Shown: positions 21,974 through 33,500 of the stretch, in pieces
Numbering within the stretch: position 1 is the first letter of the stretch
Layout of the letters: each line of letters opens with the position of its first letter
Assembly: GCA_944470555.2 (NCBI GenBank)
Contig: OX104127.1
Location: forward strand, 129,519,113 to 129,583,112
Length of the DNA stretch: 64,000 nt
From: Heterobilharzia americana
Lineage: Eukaryota > Platyhelminthes > Trematoda > Strigeidida > Schistosomatidae
Direction: 5' to 3'
Program-made: the position numbers and the translations under genes
Notes under the pieces: model-generated
What the model was told of the DNA's origin: nothing
The model's input: the letters and a program-made list of their open reading frames with translations, nothing else
Databases searched by the model: none

Positions 21974-24900
21974 GTAAGTATTGTAAAACTTAGTTTTTTT
22001 TCCAGATATAGGTTGTTAGTCCGGTAATGATGTGTTTATCTAACTCATTTATTAAGGCTTGTTTCATTAGCATAGTATAACCGTTAAATAATTTCCTAAG
22101 GCTAACCCAGAGCCATCTCTTTGAGGAATATGTGTGGTTATGCACCATTGAGCAAGACTAGCCCAGCAAATATCGGTTATGGCTTAGCGTTAGTTCTCTA
22201 TCAGCCCAAGGCATACATATATGTAAACGTATATGTGATGCTATAACTTCTACTCGGTCTTCACCGAAGGTTAACTAATATTAAACCAAATCTTTTGGAT
22301 ACATGGTGTGCGCTTTTCTGACATGTCAATCTTGTCTTATGAGTTTAGCAGTTCTAAAGACTCAAGGTAAGAGTCGCAACATTTGTAAAACATTGGTTTG
22401 AACTAGACAGGTAACTCTAGGGGGCGACTAGTCAGGCTGTAGATGCTGTGTAGCATGGTCAACGTCATTAGTATGTGTTTGCTCACCACACTGCCACTGC
22501 ATGGACTATTGATGTATAACAATGAAGAATTCGCAGGTGATCATTTTCAGAGAATTAGTTTGTTTGCGAAAAGTTTCCATTATGGATGCGTGTGGTGATG
22601 GCCCTTATAACTAACATTATAAGAATATATGGTTTTGATTTTCGTTTTTCAAGCTACTAAAAAGCCAAAGGTTTGTGAGCATGATCATAATGTGCCATAT
22701 GGATTGGTACCATCACCGATAGTGGTATGGTTTCAAAGATGATAAACCTAACGAAAGCATAGAAGTATTTATTTTTCTTGTGAAACAATTTCTAAATAAA
22801 ATGCCATTCTCGTGATTTATTATCATGTCCTTTATATGTTCGGGTCTGACTTGTTGATGCGTACTCGAACAAGGTTACCAGTCATTGAAGTTTACTTTGA
22901 CCAAAATTCGTACTGATAATTATGGTGGAGTGGTCATAACGAACAAGATTATCTTAAAACAACCGGTTAGAATCATGTTTACGCCACTAAGTGCATTTAT
23001 AAAATGTAAACATGAAGCACCTGTTAACAGGCCAATAGCTGCTACCTTGACAGGGTGGTCGGGCTTGCATATTACAATGACCCAACTAGCTACACTAGTT
23101 GGAAAGCTTGTTCCCTCAAGATCCTAACATTCCAGAAAAGTCTGTTGAATATTGGTAAGACGAAAAGCAGTTATCGTTGCACTGTAAGCTGCTACATTGT
23201 GACGTTGGTCTGAGGGCAAAGTCGTACTGCTGGTTGGATGAAATGTGACAGCAGTAAGGTGCTCCCCTAGGATAGCTAGAGATATCACGCTGATGCTGCC
23301 TTCCCTATGGGAAGGATGGGGAATTAGAAAAGGTTGATCTTAAAGGTAGTACAATCCTCTTTGCCCCATGGTCTTCCGTTGCCGGCCGTATGGATTTTCT
23401 TTGTCCAGCACTAGAACAATCACGTCAAAAATCCTCAAAAGGCTGTGACAAGCCTTAAGCAAATGTCCTGTGAGCTCTGCGGTCACACGAATCTTTTTCT
23501 CTTCTAGATGCACTAAGAAAAAGTACCGTTCCACGGTTTGGCAGCCGAGAAGTGTCAACCCCCCCACACACACACACGCTTATAGTGATACTTAAGACCT
23601 TTCTTTCTCAACTGTCTCCTTTACCTTCACCCCCTGATACTAATATTAAACCTTCGCCGACCTTACACTCAGCGAACATTGCCAGCAATTAAAACTGTCG
23701 AGACCTCATTCTTAGTTTCCTGGAACCCCGCCACAGACTTCATGTTTGAGCTTTCAACGTTCGAACCTTATGCCGAATCAGATAGCAAGCATCGTTTACC
23801 AGAACCCTGGAATTTGAGTCATGGATGTACATTTTATCTCTGAAGCACGTGTACAGCATCTAACTGTGGTTTCTAAGTTGACTTCACCTAACTCCCTTGC
23901 GATGAATCCCCAAAATCCGCCTTGCGATTAGTCGGAAATCCAATGGCTAGCTCTCATAGACTCGCTGGCGTAGACAGTATTAAGTTACAGAGCAGAAAGT
24001 GCACTTCATGACTGAATATTGGTTCACAGCCGTCTGTAAACTGTTCGACTGAATGAATCTGCAAGGACTTGGAAGGATCGGAAAACTAGCCGATGCCTAC
24101 ACACCCACCAACTGCAGTTCGGATGGTGCAAAGGATGAATCCTATTGGAACCTGTCAATTTTGCTACAGAAAGCAAGATGTTCAAATGTAGTCATAGTGG
24201 CAAGTGACTTTAAAACTCATCTACGGAAGCTGAACCAACTGGAAATCCATCTCCGAGATATCTACGAAATCCCATGGCAAAGAACCGATGACAGTGATCG
24301 TTCGTTGTACTTTCCTTCCGAAAATCACTTGTTTCTGATCAGCAGTAATTTAAAGCGTCAGAATGAGACACTGTCACGTAGCGTCCGCCGACATGAAACC
24401 AACGTTGGACACGTAGAACATATTGGTGTGAACCATCGGTGGAGGATTGCTCCTGTTTCGGGAGTACCATTTTAAACTCCGATCACTCGCTAGTACAGAC
24501 TCATACATATCTGCACCTTACTGGTCGCAGGGAACAGCCCATAGTGAAACCTGTCTATGGTCGATTGGAGGATAAAAACGTCGTCTGCCAGTTTAATGAT
24601 AAAGTGGGGGGATATGTTGACCACTCCATTTACCTGGGGAGGTGCATCAGCACAAACGGCCTGGATGCTCACGAAATCTCAGCTTGGATACAGAAGGCCC
24701 GTTTGTCATTTGCCAACTTGCGTCATCTGCGGCGTCCGGCTATCTATCAAAGGACGAGTTTACTGCGCTGTCTTGTTGTGGGGCTATTGGACGGCCGGTG
24801 AAAGTAAAAGGCATGAAACGGTTACAGGGTCTTGGTCACGGATGTCTTCGTAGCGTTGCTCGCGTCTGGTGGAATCACTGCGTGAGCAGTGTCGAGGCCA

Positions 24901-27900
24901 AGAGAAGGGTACTAGACAAATCCACCAAATTGATTGATAGGGTTGTGAACCTTGGTGGACTGAGATGGGTTGGACATGTACTGTGCATGCCAAGCGACCG
25001 CCTACCTCGATATACCATGCTATGGGAATTTGAATTAGGAGGGAGAAGGATTCAGGGTGGCCAGAAGGAAGTGAGACCAATCGGTGAAGTCTCTGACAGT
25101 TGGCCTGAGCCGTATGGTCAGACATAGTTGTACTTGATTGGGATCCCTGAGACGATGTGAATCAACGGTTGTGGGTGTATTTACCCTTGTTAGGGATGGC
25201 TAGTCCCTAAGAAAACTAACTTATAATATGTTTATATTATCACTGCAAAGTTTAAGCCTTATTTTCTAGCCCTTTTTGCGCCATGCTGTGTTGCTTGTTG
25301 TTTTTTTTTACCGCCTTTTATGATACTAAACGCTGATTGGTTCATTTTACATTTTGAATATGCTATTTTGTTTCCTCTGGCCAAGGTCATCTAAGGATAT
25401 ACAAATGACTGAGTTTTCACCTATTATTGTTCGGTTGGAGGAAATAAACTACCAGTCCCATCATCTTCTAGTGTCATCGAGTTGAGAGGTCATTGTCCTA
25501 CCGCTAATCGTATCGTCGGAGCATCGTATCGTTATCTACAGTGTGGATTGTAATAACCTTTTAACGTCTTCTAAAGCTTGAATTTTTTGACCATAATTTT
25601 TAAATTCTCTTTTCTTCCATGCGCTTTTATCTACTTTGATGTAGCTTTTTTTCTACCCACTTTTTCTTTTATTATATGCTACTTTGAACTGTAGAAACGT
25701 GAACCGATGCACTTGTTTGTGAGGTTCTGCGATGATTTTTGTTTGTCTATCCTAGTACCTTCTTCACTCTGCTGAGTAGTTTTGCACCTTCATGCTTGAA
25801 AGCCGATGGTGGCTGGACATCAGGTTCTGCTGCTTTGTATTGTTTCAGGTTTGAAACAACCTCAACTTCGAGGAGGTTTGGACGACGGACACCCATGTTC
25901 CACTCAGGTTTGGGCTGGATGCTGGACAATAGAAGTGTGGCTTTAGGTCAGTTGAGCTGCTCTTCAGTTGTACTACGCAACGTTCTAGCTGTCTGTCTTG
26001 AGAAGTTATCTGCATCGCATGCTTCTCAATGATGATTTTACTAATCATCATCTTCGTTATGTCATTATTCATAATAAGCGAATATAGTTGCCGAGTATTG
26101 CACCTAGTGCTGATGCCTTTTCGCTCTCACCACCCATCACTGCTTGCAGTCATTGCGAAGACTCGATCAACGTGTAGGTTGTTTTCGCTCTTCATCGTAG
26201 TCAAAGCAAAGTGGAGTCTTTTCTCGCTACAGTCAGCTCAAATGAGGTTGGTGAATTCTTTTGCTTTTTGTTAACATGGATTACCAACTGTATTTACAGT
26301 TATTTTTATAGCAGACTAAATGTTACGCCATGTTCAGATAAATGCTGGACTATCTCCTCCTTAACTAAATACGCACTTGTTGTCATCTTCCAAACTGGTA
26401 CATAGATGCTTCCCTGCTACCTGTTTCCTGCAACCATTTAAACGAGACGTACGCATACTGGTACTAACGCGTAATTGGAGTTTAAATAAGTATTTCATAA
26501 AGAGCTACAATTCTACACCGGTTGTCTCCATTGATGACTCCTAACAATATGATCTATCTGTGTCTATCATTGGTGTGATATCGGCGAATGTGAATTGAAA
26601 CAGTATCTCTCTCTCTCTCTCTGTACTTGAAGTTAGTATTAACCAGAAACAAGTGATTGTCATCACTAAATTGTAAGAGACGATCGCTGTTGTCGGTTAG
26701 TTGGCACGCAATACTTCCTAGATGCCTTTCTGTTTAGTGCAGCTTCCCTAATTCAGTGTTGAAGTCACTGGCCACTATGAGTATAGTTAAGCGTTTTTAG
26801 CTGCATATAGTGAAATTAATAGCTTTTGGTAAAACTCACCCTTCGTATCACCCGAATTACAGTTAGTAAGAGGAGTAGGTGCAGATTACGAATCGATATC
26901 AATGTGTTTCCATTTTTAAAGACCTATTCAAATAGACAGCATACAAACGTCCATTGACTGGTATGCAGTTGAGCGGCGCGCTTTCTACTGTACTCCTTGA
27001 TTCTTTGTCAACACTAGCGAGTCCACGAGAGCTAGTTATTGAAACCCCTGAATCCTGCGGATTCACCATACTACCCATATGAGGCCAAGTAAAAAAACAT
27101 ATTATGGTCCTGCATGCATGTCTCAGAAACACTGGATATATCTATTACTCGAGATTCCAGCAAGAGACACCTATTGTGAGATTGGTATAGGATGGGGACG
27201 TCCACACGTCAAATGTAAAATTAGCAACGTGGTTTTAGGATACTACAAATGGTGTTTTGCTTGTTAGGATCATCGTTGACAATGATCACAAGGTGAGAGG
27301 TTGAAAAAGTTGTAAGGGGTCTGATTTCCATGTTAGAAAGTGAGCACTAAAGGGCGACAGAAGAAAGGAGGGTTATAACTAACTGAATTTTGTATTCTGT
27401 TGAAAGCGTGCAGGTGATTGGTGCACTTCCCTGGTGCCCACGTCATGGAAACTGCTCTTGCGAGGCAACTGAAAGACGAAGTGGCTAGTTACTAGTATGT
27501 CACCGAAGAGCCCGCGCTTCAAATTGGTCATTTACGACCTTTTTAAGATTGTTAGATTGTGATTTAATTGTGCTAATTTTAAACAAGAAAACCCATACCG
27601 TCGGCACCAGAATACCACAGGACGAAGAGTTTGCTTTCCGGTAAACCTTTTCTAATTCCCATTTCCGAACGCATGGCAGCATCAGTATGGACTTCCAGCC
27701 ATGCACGAAAACACCTTACTGTTATCACATTCCGTTCATCCGGAAGTACGACTTCGCCTTCGGACCCCCATTATAATGTAGCTGTTTACACCTTAATGGT
27801 AACTGCTTTTTGTCTTACCTCTATCCGACAGATCTTTTTGGTATGATGATTGCATCCTAAGGGAACAAGTGTCCTCATCAGCATGGTTTGTTGCGTTGTG

Positions 27901-28651
27901 ATAAATTAACCCAACCACCAAATCAAGATAGCAGCTGTCTTTCCAGATTATTTATAAGAGTCAATGGTTAGAGAACCTTTGTGAGATGTAGCTGGGAATC
28001 GGTCCGAGTTGTGTTGATGAATTCGTTCGTTATCGATCTTCAACTGCTTGAGCATTTTTATCTACCTTCATCCGATTATTTCCTGTTATTTTCTTTTCGC
28101 TTGCTGTAGTGGTGTGACCTTTCTGTGCAAGGCGTTACATTACTCAGGTGGTTTTCACTCTGCAGTCTAAGATTTGTATTACTAAACTGTTGGTAAATGT
28201 TCCCGATCACAAGATACCAGAATTGCAAATCACACAACCCAGGTACTAGAGTGATTAGTTTTCTTTCTGTAGACTCCATAAATAAGGAAGGTAAAAATAT
28301 ATATTTGCCTCGCTACCCCGATGTACATTTCATCTTTTAAGTGATAATTTGATTTCCCTACGAAGCAACTTTCATTTGACGTAAAATAATATCTCTAACT
28401 ATTCCCACTGTTTTATTTTTCAGCTTCTTATGGGTGTTCTTGCCCGCGTAAATGCAGTCGCCTTCTCTGAGGACATACCATTAAATGAAACCGCATGGGC
28501 GGCTAGTGGTTATGCCCCTCTGCATGTTGAGGAAGCTTATGTATTGGTGTCAAACAATTGCTTTATAGCAGCCGGGATCTATGTCGTGTTACTGATATTT
28601 TCAGGTGTTCAGTATTATTTCAATAAACGGGCCAACTATTTAGCGCACTGA
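21905..28651 (+). CDS. RNASEK: Ribonuclease kappa / V-ATPase-associated membrane protein (RNASEK), two exons
   Basis: Small two-pass membrane protein that associates with the V-ATPase; first described as an endoribonuclease. Exons 21905-21973 and 28424-28651 join in phase 0 to give 98 residues, the same as the common human form. TM1 lies near residues 8-32 (VVLLLLSVWGILMLLLMGV). A luminal loop has EDIPLNE, aligning to the family EDVPFTE. TM2 opens with the hallmark NCFIAAG and ends before the basic tail NKRANYLAH. Splice sites are CTT|GTAAGT and TTTTTCAG|CTT. An AATAAA at 28927-28932 follows the stop by about 275 nt. The 6.45-kb intron carries RTE relics. Confidence 0.93.
21974..24052 (+). 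other. RNASEK intron, 5' part
   Basis: AT-rich with no recognisable exon. A short (CA) run at about 23563-23577 is the only simple repeat noticed. Confidence 0.5.
24053..25127 (+). mobile_element. Decayed RTE-clade retrotransposon in RNASEK intron (sense to gene)
   Basis: The first part (24053-24475) matches the RTE endonuclease (VVIVASDFKTHLRKLN; WQRTDDSDRSLYF; SENHLFLIS). The second (24439-25127) matches the RTE C-terminus: DHSIYLGRCISTNGL, LRSVARVWWNHCVSS, RWVGHVLCMPSDRLPRYTM. The central RT, including the YADD box, is deleted. It is broken by frameshifts. Comparison copy: 40415-41680. Confidence 0.8.
25130..26519 (+). other. RNASEK intron, middle part
   Basis: Repeat-like but not assigned. 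Open frames at 25739-26405 carry no motif. It may be an eroded centre of the RTE relic that continues at 26.5-27.1 kb. Confidence 0.35.
26520..27150 (-). mobile_element. RTE endonuclease relic in RNASEK intron (antisense to gene)
   Basis: The minus strand reads INGRLYAVYLNRSLKMETH-like residues (26899-27000) and, further on, LTILIVASDFNTELGKLH, then RQLTDNSDRLLQFSDD and NHLFLVNTN (about 26640-26800). These are the same RTE endonuclease blocks as at 24.2 kb. Stops and frameshifts throughout. Confidence 0.65.
26605..26622. repeat. (CT)n microsatellite
   Basis: About nine CT units. Confidence 0.8.
27151..28423 (+). other. RNASEK intron, 3' part
   Basis: No exon or repeat assigned. It ends in a clean pyrimidine tract and CAG acceptor (28411-28423). 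Confidence 0.45.
28424..28651 (+). CDS. RNASEK: RNASEK exon 2 (loop, second membrane helix, stop)
   Basis: Starts LLMGVLARVNAVAF after a pyrimidine-rich acceptor and ends with TGA at 28649-28651. It contains EDIPLNE and NCFIAAGIYVVLL. Confidence 0.95.
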   Translation, partial: LLMGVLARVNAVAFSEDIPLNETAWAASGYAPLHVEEAYVLVSNNCFIAAGIYVVLLIFSGVQYYFNKRANYLAH

Positions 28652-28926
28652 GAAGACATTCATTCCATTTGACCTATGCATAATACTTGTCACTTTTTTA
28701 CTAACTTTTCTGGATCTAAACCACTGATTTATTTGGCCTACCCAAAAGAAGAATCTTTCATGTGATTTTAAATCAATAGACCAGCTGTTTCACATAGACT
28801 GAATGCTATCGTCCTTGGTAACTTATTAAAAGACTATTTACAACTCTATCTTATGTCTTACTTTTAGTCTGTTCCACAAACTTGTGTAATTATGTCACGG
28901 TTACCAATCTTGTAGAAGTTCCTGAT

Positions 28927-28932
28927 AATAAA
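28927..28932 (+). promoter_or_regulatory. Poly(A) signal AATAAA for RNASEK
   Basis: Canonical hexamer about 275 nt after the RNASEK stop, on the coding strand. Confidence 0.6.
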
Positions 28933-29418
28933 ACTAAAGTGACTACACTTGCACACTTGACTTCTTAGTGCCTAAAGATGTCAATTTTTTATCCTTCAAG
29001 ATACAGTGAATTATTGGTGAACAAGTCTTTGAAAGCATGTATGTTTATATATGTATATAAGCTTACGCACAGATTTACAATACTATTTTAATATTTAGAT
29101 CACGGTGTTATAAACACATCTACAAATGGGAGAACACACACACAAGACAAAACAAGGGGGAGAAATGTCAATTCCACATTTAGGATATCACACAACACAC
29201 TAGAGTTAAGTACATTATGAATTTTTGTATGCAAATGAAAAGAAATAACCAGGTTTAAAACCGAAGTATAAGAGTAGTTCGGATTCCTGATCCACTCATT
29301 ATTGTGTATGCATGTATAGGTATAGTATGGATTAAACTTAAATCACAAAATCAGAAGGTGGCGCTCTTTGTCCGTTGAATAACGTATGTTAATACTCTTA
29401 AATTTGCTTAGTTAGTAC

Positions 29419-29462
<44 letters not shown>

Positions 29463-29693
29463 AATAGAAATTATCAGTGATTGAAATCATAACATTTTGA
29501 ATCACTGTTAGTGGTTATAAGTAACTTGAACAAGACAACAGGTGTATAGAAAGAAAAAAGCTCCGTTGCATATTTGTGGGTTTCTTTGAAAAAGGAATAA
29601 TCTGAAGTCATCAAATGAAATAAAGAAAAGCTGCATAAAGTATGTATACATATGCATGTTTACGCTGTAAGGAATGATTAGAGGATCTTCCAA
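28933..29693. other. Convergent intergenic spacer RNASEK / TR2/4
   Basis: AT-rich, about 0.76 kb between the two poly(A) signals. Contains a short CA-rich patch (about 29132-29145) and a (TA)n tract. Confidence 0.5.
29425..29458. repeat. (TA)n microsatellite
   Basis: About 17 uninterrupted AT units between the convergent genes. Confidence 0.9.
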
Positions 29694-29699
29694 TTTATT
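29694..29699 (-). promoter_or_regulatory. Candidate poly(A) signal AATAAA for TR2/4
   Basis: TTTATT on the plus strand, about 470 nt downstream of the TR2/4 stop codon. Confidence 0.45.
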
Positions 29700-30165
29700 A
29701 TGTGTTACATAGTCAGTAAAATGAGAGAGACAGGAATAACGAACACATATTAAACCTGGCACAGAAATGAGGTAGCTGTATAAATAAATAAACTGTGAAT
29801 GTATAGTGTGCATAGATTGGAAACTACAACCCCCATTCTGCCGTTAAGTAAGAGAAAAATATACAAATGTCTTTTCATGTTCACTGAAAAAATTTTAAGA
29901 CCGAAAAAAGAACTTGGAGCGTTTGTAGGAATACACACGTTTCATAGCATAAACTGCTCGAAGGAATAATTATCTAGTTGTCATGCTAAGCCACTCCAAA
30001 CCATTCTTCAGCATAGAACTGAACAATCAGCGATAATATCCCTAACGGTATTGGCGCTAAAAGGAATATAGGGCGCTTTTTCTCAGTTTTTCTTCAAATT
30101 CATGTAACTTGATAGGAAAGACATTTTAAGAGGGACTTCGATCTTCAACTTTTCATCTTTAATAC

Positions 30166-30548
30166 CTAAGCTGCGTCTTTAGCTTCATCGTTTGGAAGTG
30201 GTGTATTGCTTGTTAGTTCTATGTGTTGATCTTTCAATTCACTACACGACAGGATCTGACAAGAAGTTGGTCTGCTCTGTGATGGTGTCTGATTCGGAAC
30301 AGACGACAACAAAGTGGGGAAATCATTTTTATCCGTTACACTATTTTGAAGCAATTCATGATCAGTGGCTTCTGAACTAGACTTCAAAACTTGTTTGTCC
30401 ATAGATTTAACTGAATTCATACCGGGCTTGTGAACAAGAGGACTGTCCAATAAACATGAGTTCATTACCATTTGACTTTGAACAAACAGATCATTTGATT
30501 CTAATAAATATGGAAGAATTTGAGCGATCGATACTGATCCAAGTAAAT
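30166..30548 (-). CDS. TR2/4: TR2/4 terminal exon (LBD end and C-terminal tail)
   Basis: Acceptor [29 protein letters not shown] matches the end of the TR2/4 LBD. About 105 polar residues follow, ending NDEAKDAA and TAG at 30166-30168. No classical AF-2 acidic helix is evident. Confidence 0.92.
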
Positions 30549-33500
30549 CTAAGAATAAAAAAGTTTAAACGTATAGCACTGATTAGTATATGAATACATG
30601 CTATCAGAAAGCATATTTTGATAGTCGAAATCAAATGAGTAGTAAACGTACAACGGTAACGATTCATCGCTACAATTTAACACTTTCATACCGCTAAAGA
30701 TCATAGCCTACTCCAATGGAAATTTCTAACTCCGACCTAACAATGGCTATGAAAGTACATTTGGTACACACGGCTGACATTAAGCAGCATATCAGTAAAC
30801 CTACAAAAGCCACCTTTCCCATTCAAAAAAGCATTACTAGTAGCCCAAATTGGTGTTCCAGCTTAATGCAAATTTCAAACAGAAAAGCTCCGCAGATGAC
30901 TATATTAGTCAAATGAATATTAAGCGAATAGGTTGGTGTAATCCTGGTGACAGCCCAGAATGGTTTTTTGACCTAATATTTTTGCGGATTGTTGCATTAC
31001 TACTACATACATTTACTTCACTAACGCGCCTTCCTCAAATTAAGACTGGTTTAATGGTCACGTTGACTCATTGAGTGGTTCCCAGTTGGATATTGATTCA
31101 CTGTTACTGGATATTATCATAGATAGTTCGATCAGGTAGCCGTATAAATAAATGTAAAGAGAGAATTATGCTGCTGTAGTGAGAAGTGATGAAGTTGAGA
31201 ATTTACACTTAGTCTTTGTGAAGTATGAAAACCTTACACTAAAAACAGTTCATGCAAATAGTCTCTGTATTCCACACCTGAGGTGAGTTGGTCTTCAATT
31301 TCTGTTGCTTCGTTTCCTATCTAACATTTTTCATTTCCTTCTTCAGAATCTTGACTGATTGGATGACAATTCTACTTGCTTTTCCCATGAACATCATACT
31401 ATATACTACTAACATATGTTCCTGCAAGTAGCACATATCACACTACTAGTCAATTCAGAAAGAATAGATAAATTTATCCACTCATTAAAAATAATTTGTA
31501 AAGCATTAGTAGCTAAAACAAACAGCTTCTGCTTAGGTGAATGTTACATTTTGAAGTACTTGTGAAACAGTGGAATCACGCTAGTAAAATGAAACAAATC
31601 TCACATTTTACTTTGACACTATCCAGAAAACGAAATCTCGACTATATCGCTGGGAAAACTAGCTATCTTTGATAATTTAAGAAGATGAAGACAGTCGTTT
31701 TTGTTCAGTCTCAATACTCATTCACTAGTGAAAGGATATATATCACACTGAAACTCAGCTACTCTAACTGGAATGATTGTGCAGACCAACGTGGAATAAT
31801 AAACTAACAAACAGAAATGGTACATATTTCAGAAAGTACTGAGAGTTGATAGTGCAACAGATGAAATGTAAACATTGTCACAATCGCTTCATAAGCGATT
31901 GACCCTAGGATAACCTTCTATATAAAAGAATATAACTCACTTGAAAAGAATGCTTCCTCTAAATCTTTTGGATCTAAGTAACGAAGTGTAGATAATAGCT
32001 GTGTCAGGACAAGAACTCTTTTGATGACATTTCTTGTCATCTTTTTTCTACTCGAGGGAGGAGAACCAGTACTGGATGGTGAAGCTGCTGCACGGGCTGA
32101 TAAGAATTCAGAAAATTCACTCAAAACACGTGATTCCATCTCAGTAATTTGTTTGGCTAAATTGGCATCTCTGGCATTAATACACAAACGCCCTACATGA
32201 AATGAAAGCAAGATGAGATGAATAAAAATAATATGCATCAGTAACCATAATATAGGTTCGTGTATCAGATCTCTGAGCTATACATACTGCATGATATCTA
32301 AAGACACTATCAAAACTAGATTGACACAACAACTGGATTCAAACTTCATAATCCAATGGCTAAAGATCGAGTGACTGTACTACATCAGTGGAAAAAACCA
32401 AGCGTTCTTATCGATACATTTAATTCTCCGTTGTTATACTGGGATGAATTAATCTGTTTGCACATGGGTTGTTGTGTGAACGCATTGTTAACTCTCAAAT
32501 AATATCGATTTCAGACGTTACAATGTGATTATCTACATGTATATACGGAATACACATTCTATTGGAAACATCTAATCTAGTAAGTAGCAACATGTATTCC
32601 ATCTAATATACAGGTTAGACTTTTACATGAATTGATGCCTTATCAAAGTAAAGCAGGTACCTCCTATTCAAAAAATAACCAACCACTGATAATATTGACA
32701 ATATCTGCTAAAGAATAGTTTTCATAGTCTTTTCAGTATTCATTTAGACATAAAGTTTTTGATCTCTGATCTTCAACACCAAAAATCTATGTACGAATTT
32801 ACGTAACACAGTGTGGTTGATAAAAATTGAGTACTCATTTTCACTATTCCAAAGTTTGAGCTACATAACATTCAATAAAGGGTGATATAGAAGCCATTTG
32901 CTTCAAATAGTACAAGCACTTCTCTTTTGTAATTACTGATTTACCATCTCTCTCTAAAAATACCGCCAATAACATTCTTGAGATAGTTCTAGAGGGCGCA
33001 TAACAGCGATGCAGATCTGCGACCAGGAGAAAGGCCCATCAACCTGCAGCATCAAGGCACTACCATTTTACGGTGAAATAACATCTTTACTCAATTTCTA
33101 TGTCATCTTGAGCAATACTCACTAATCTAACCAGATGTTCATTTTTAGGTCATGACAACTTTGTTTTTTACTACGCCTTCTGATTAATTTAAAACATTCA
33201 TAAGCATTTTGATCATTTTAGGACGAAAATAATATTTCCATTGTTATTTATGTTACCTTGCTTGTTGCAATGCTTAACTAACTGCTTTCATACACGAAAC
33301 AAATTGTAAATCCTCACCGAAACTGTATATAAATAAGATTGTACAGCTTAGTGAATAAAAATCTCTTCGCTGAAGCACTTGTTTTCATTTTCTTAAATAA
33401 CATATCGGCTACTCAAATCGTATTTAATAGGTGTCCATAAGCGTGATATTTGCTTTACACAATCGAAGTGGAAAGTATTTAGTAAGATTGATAGAGATCG

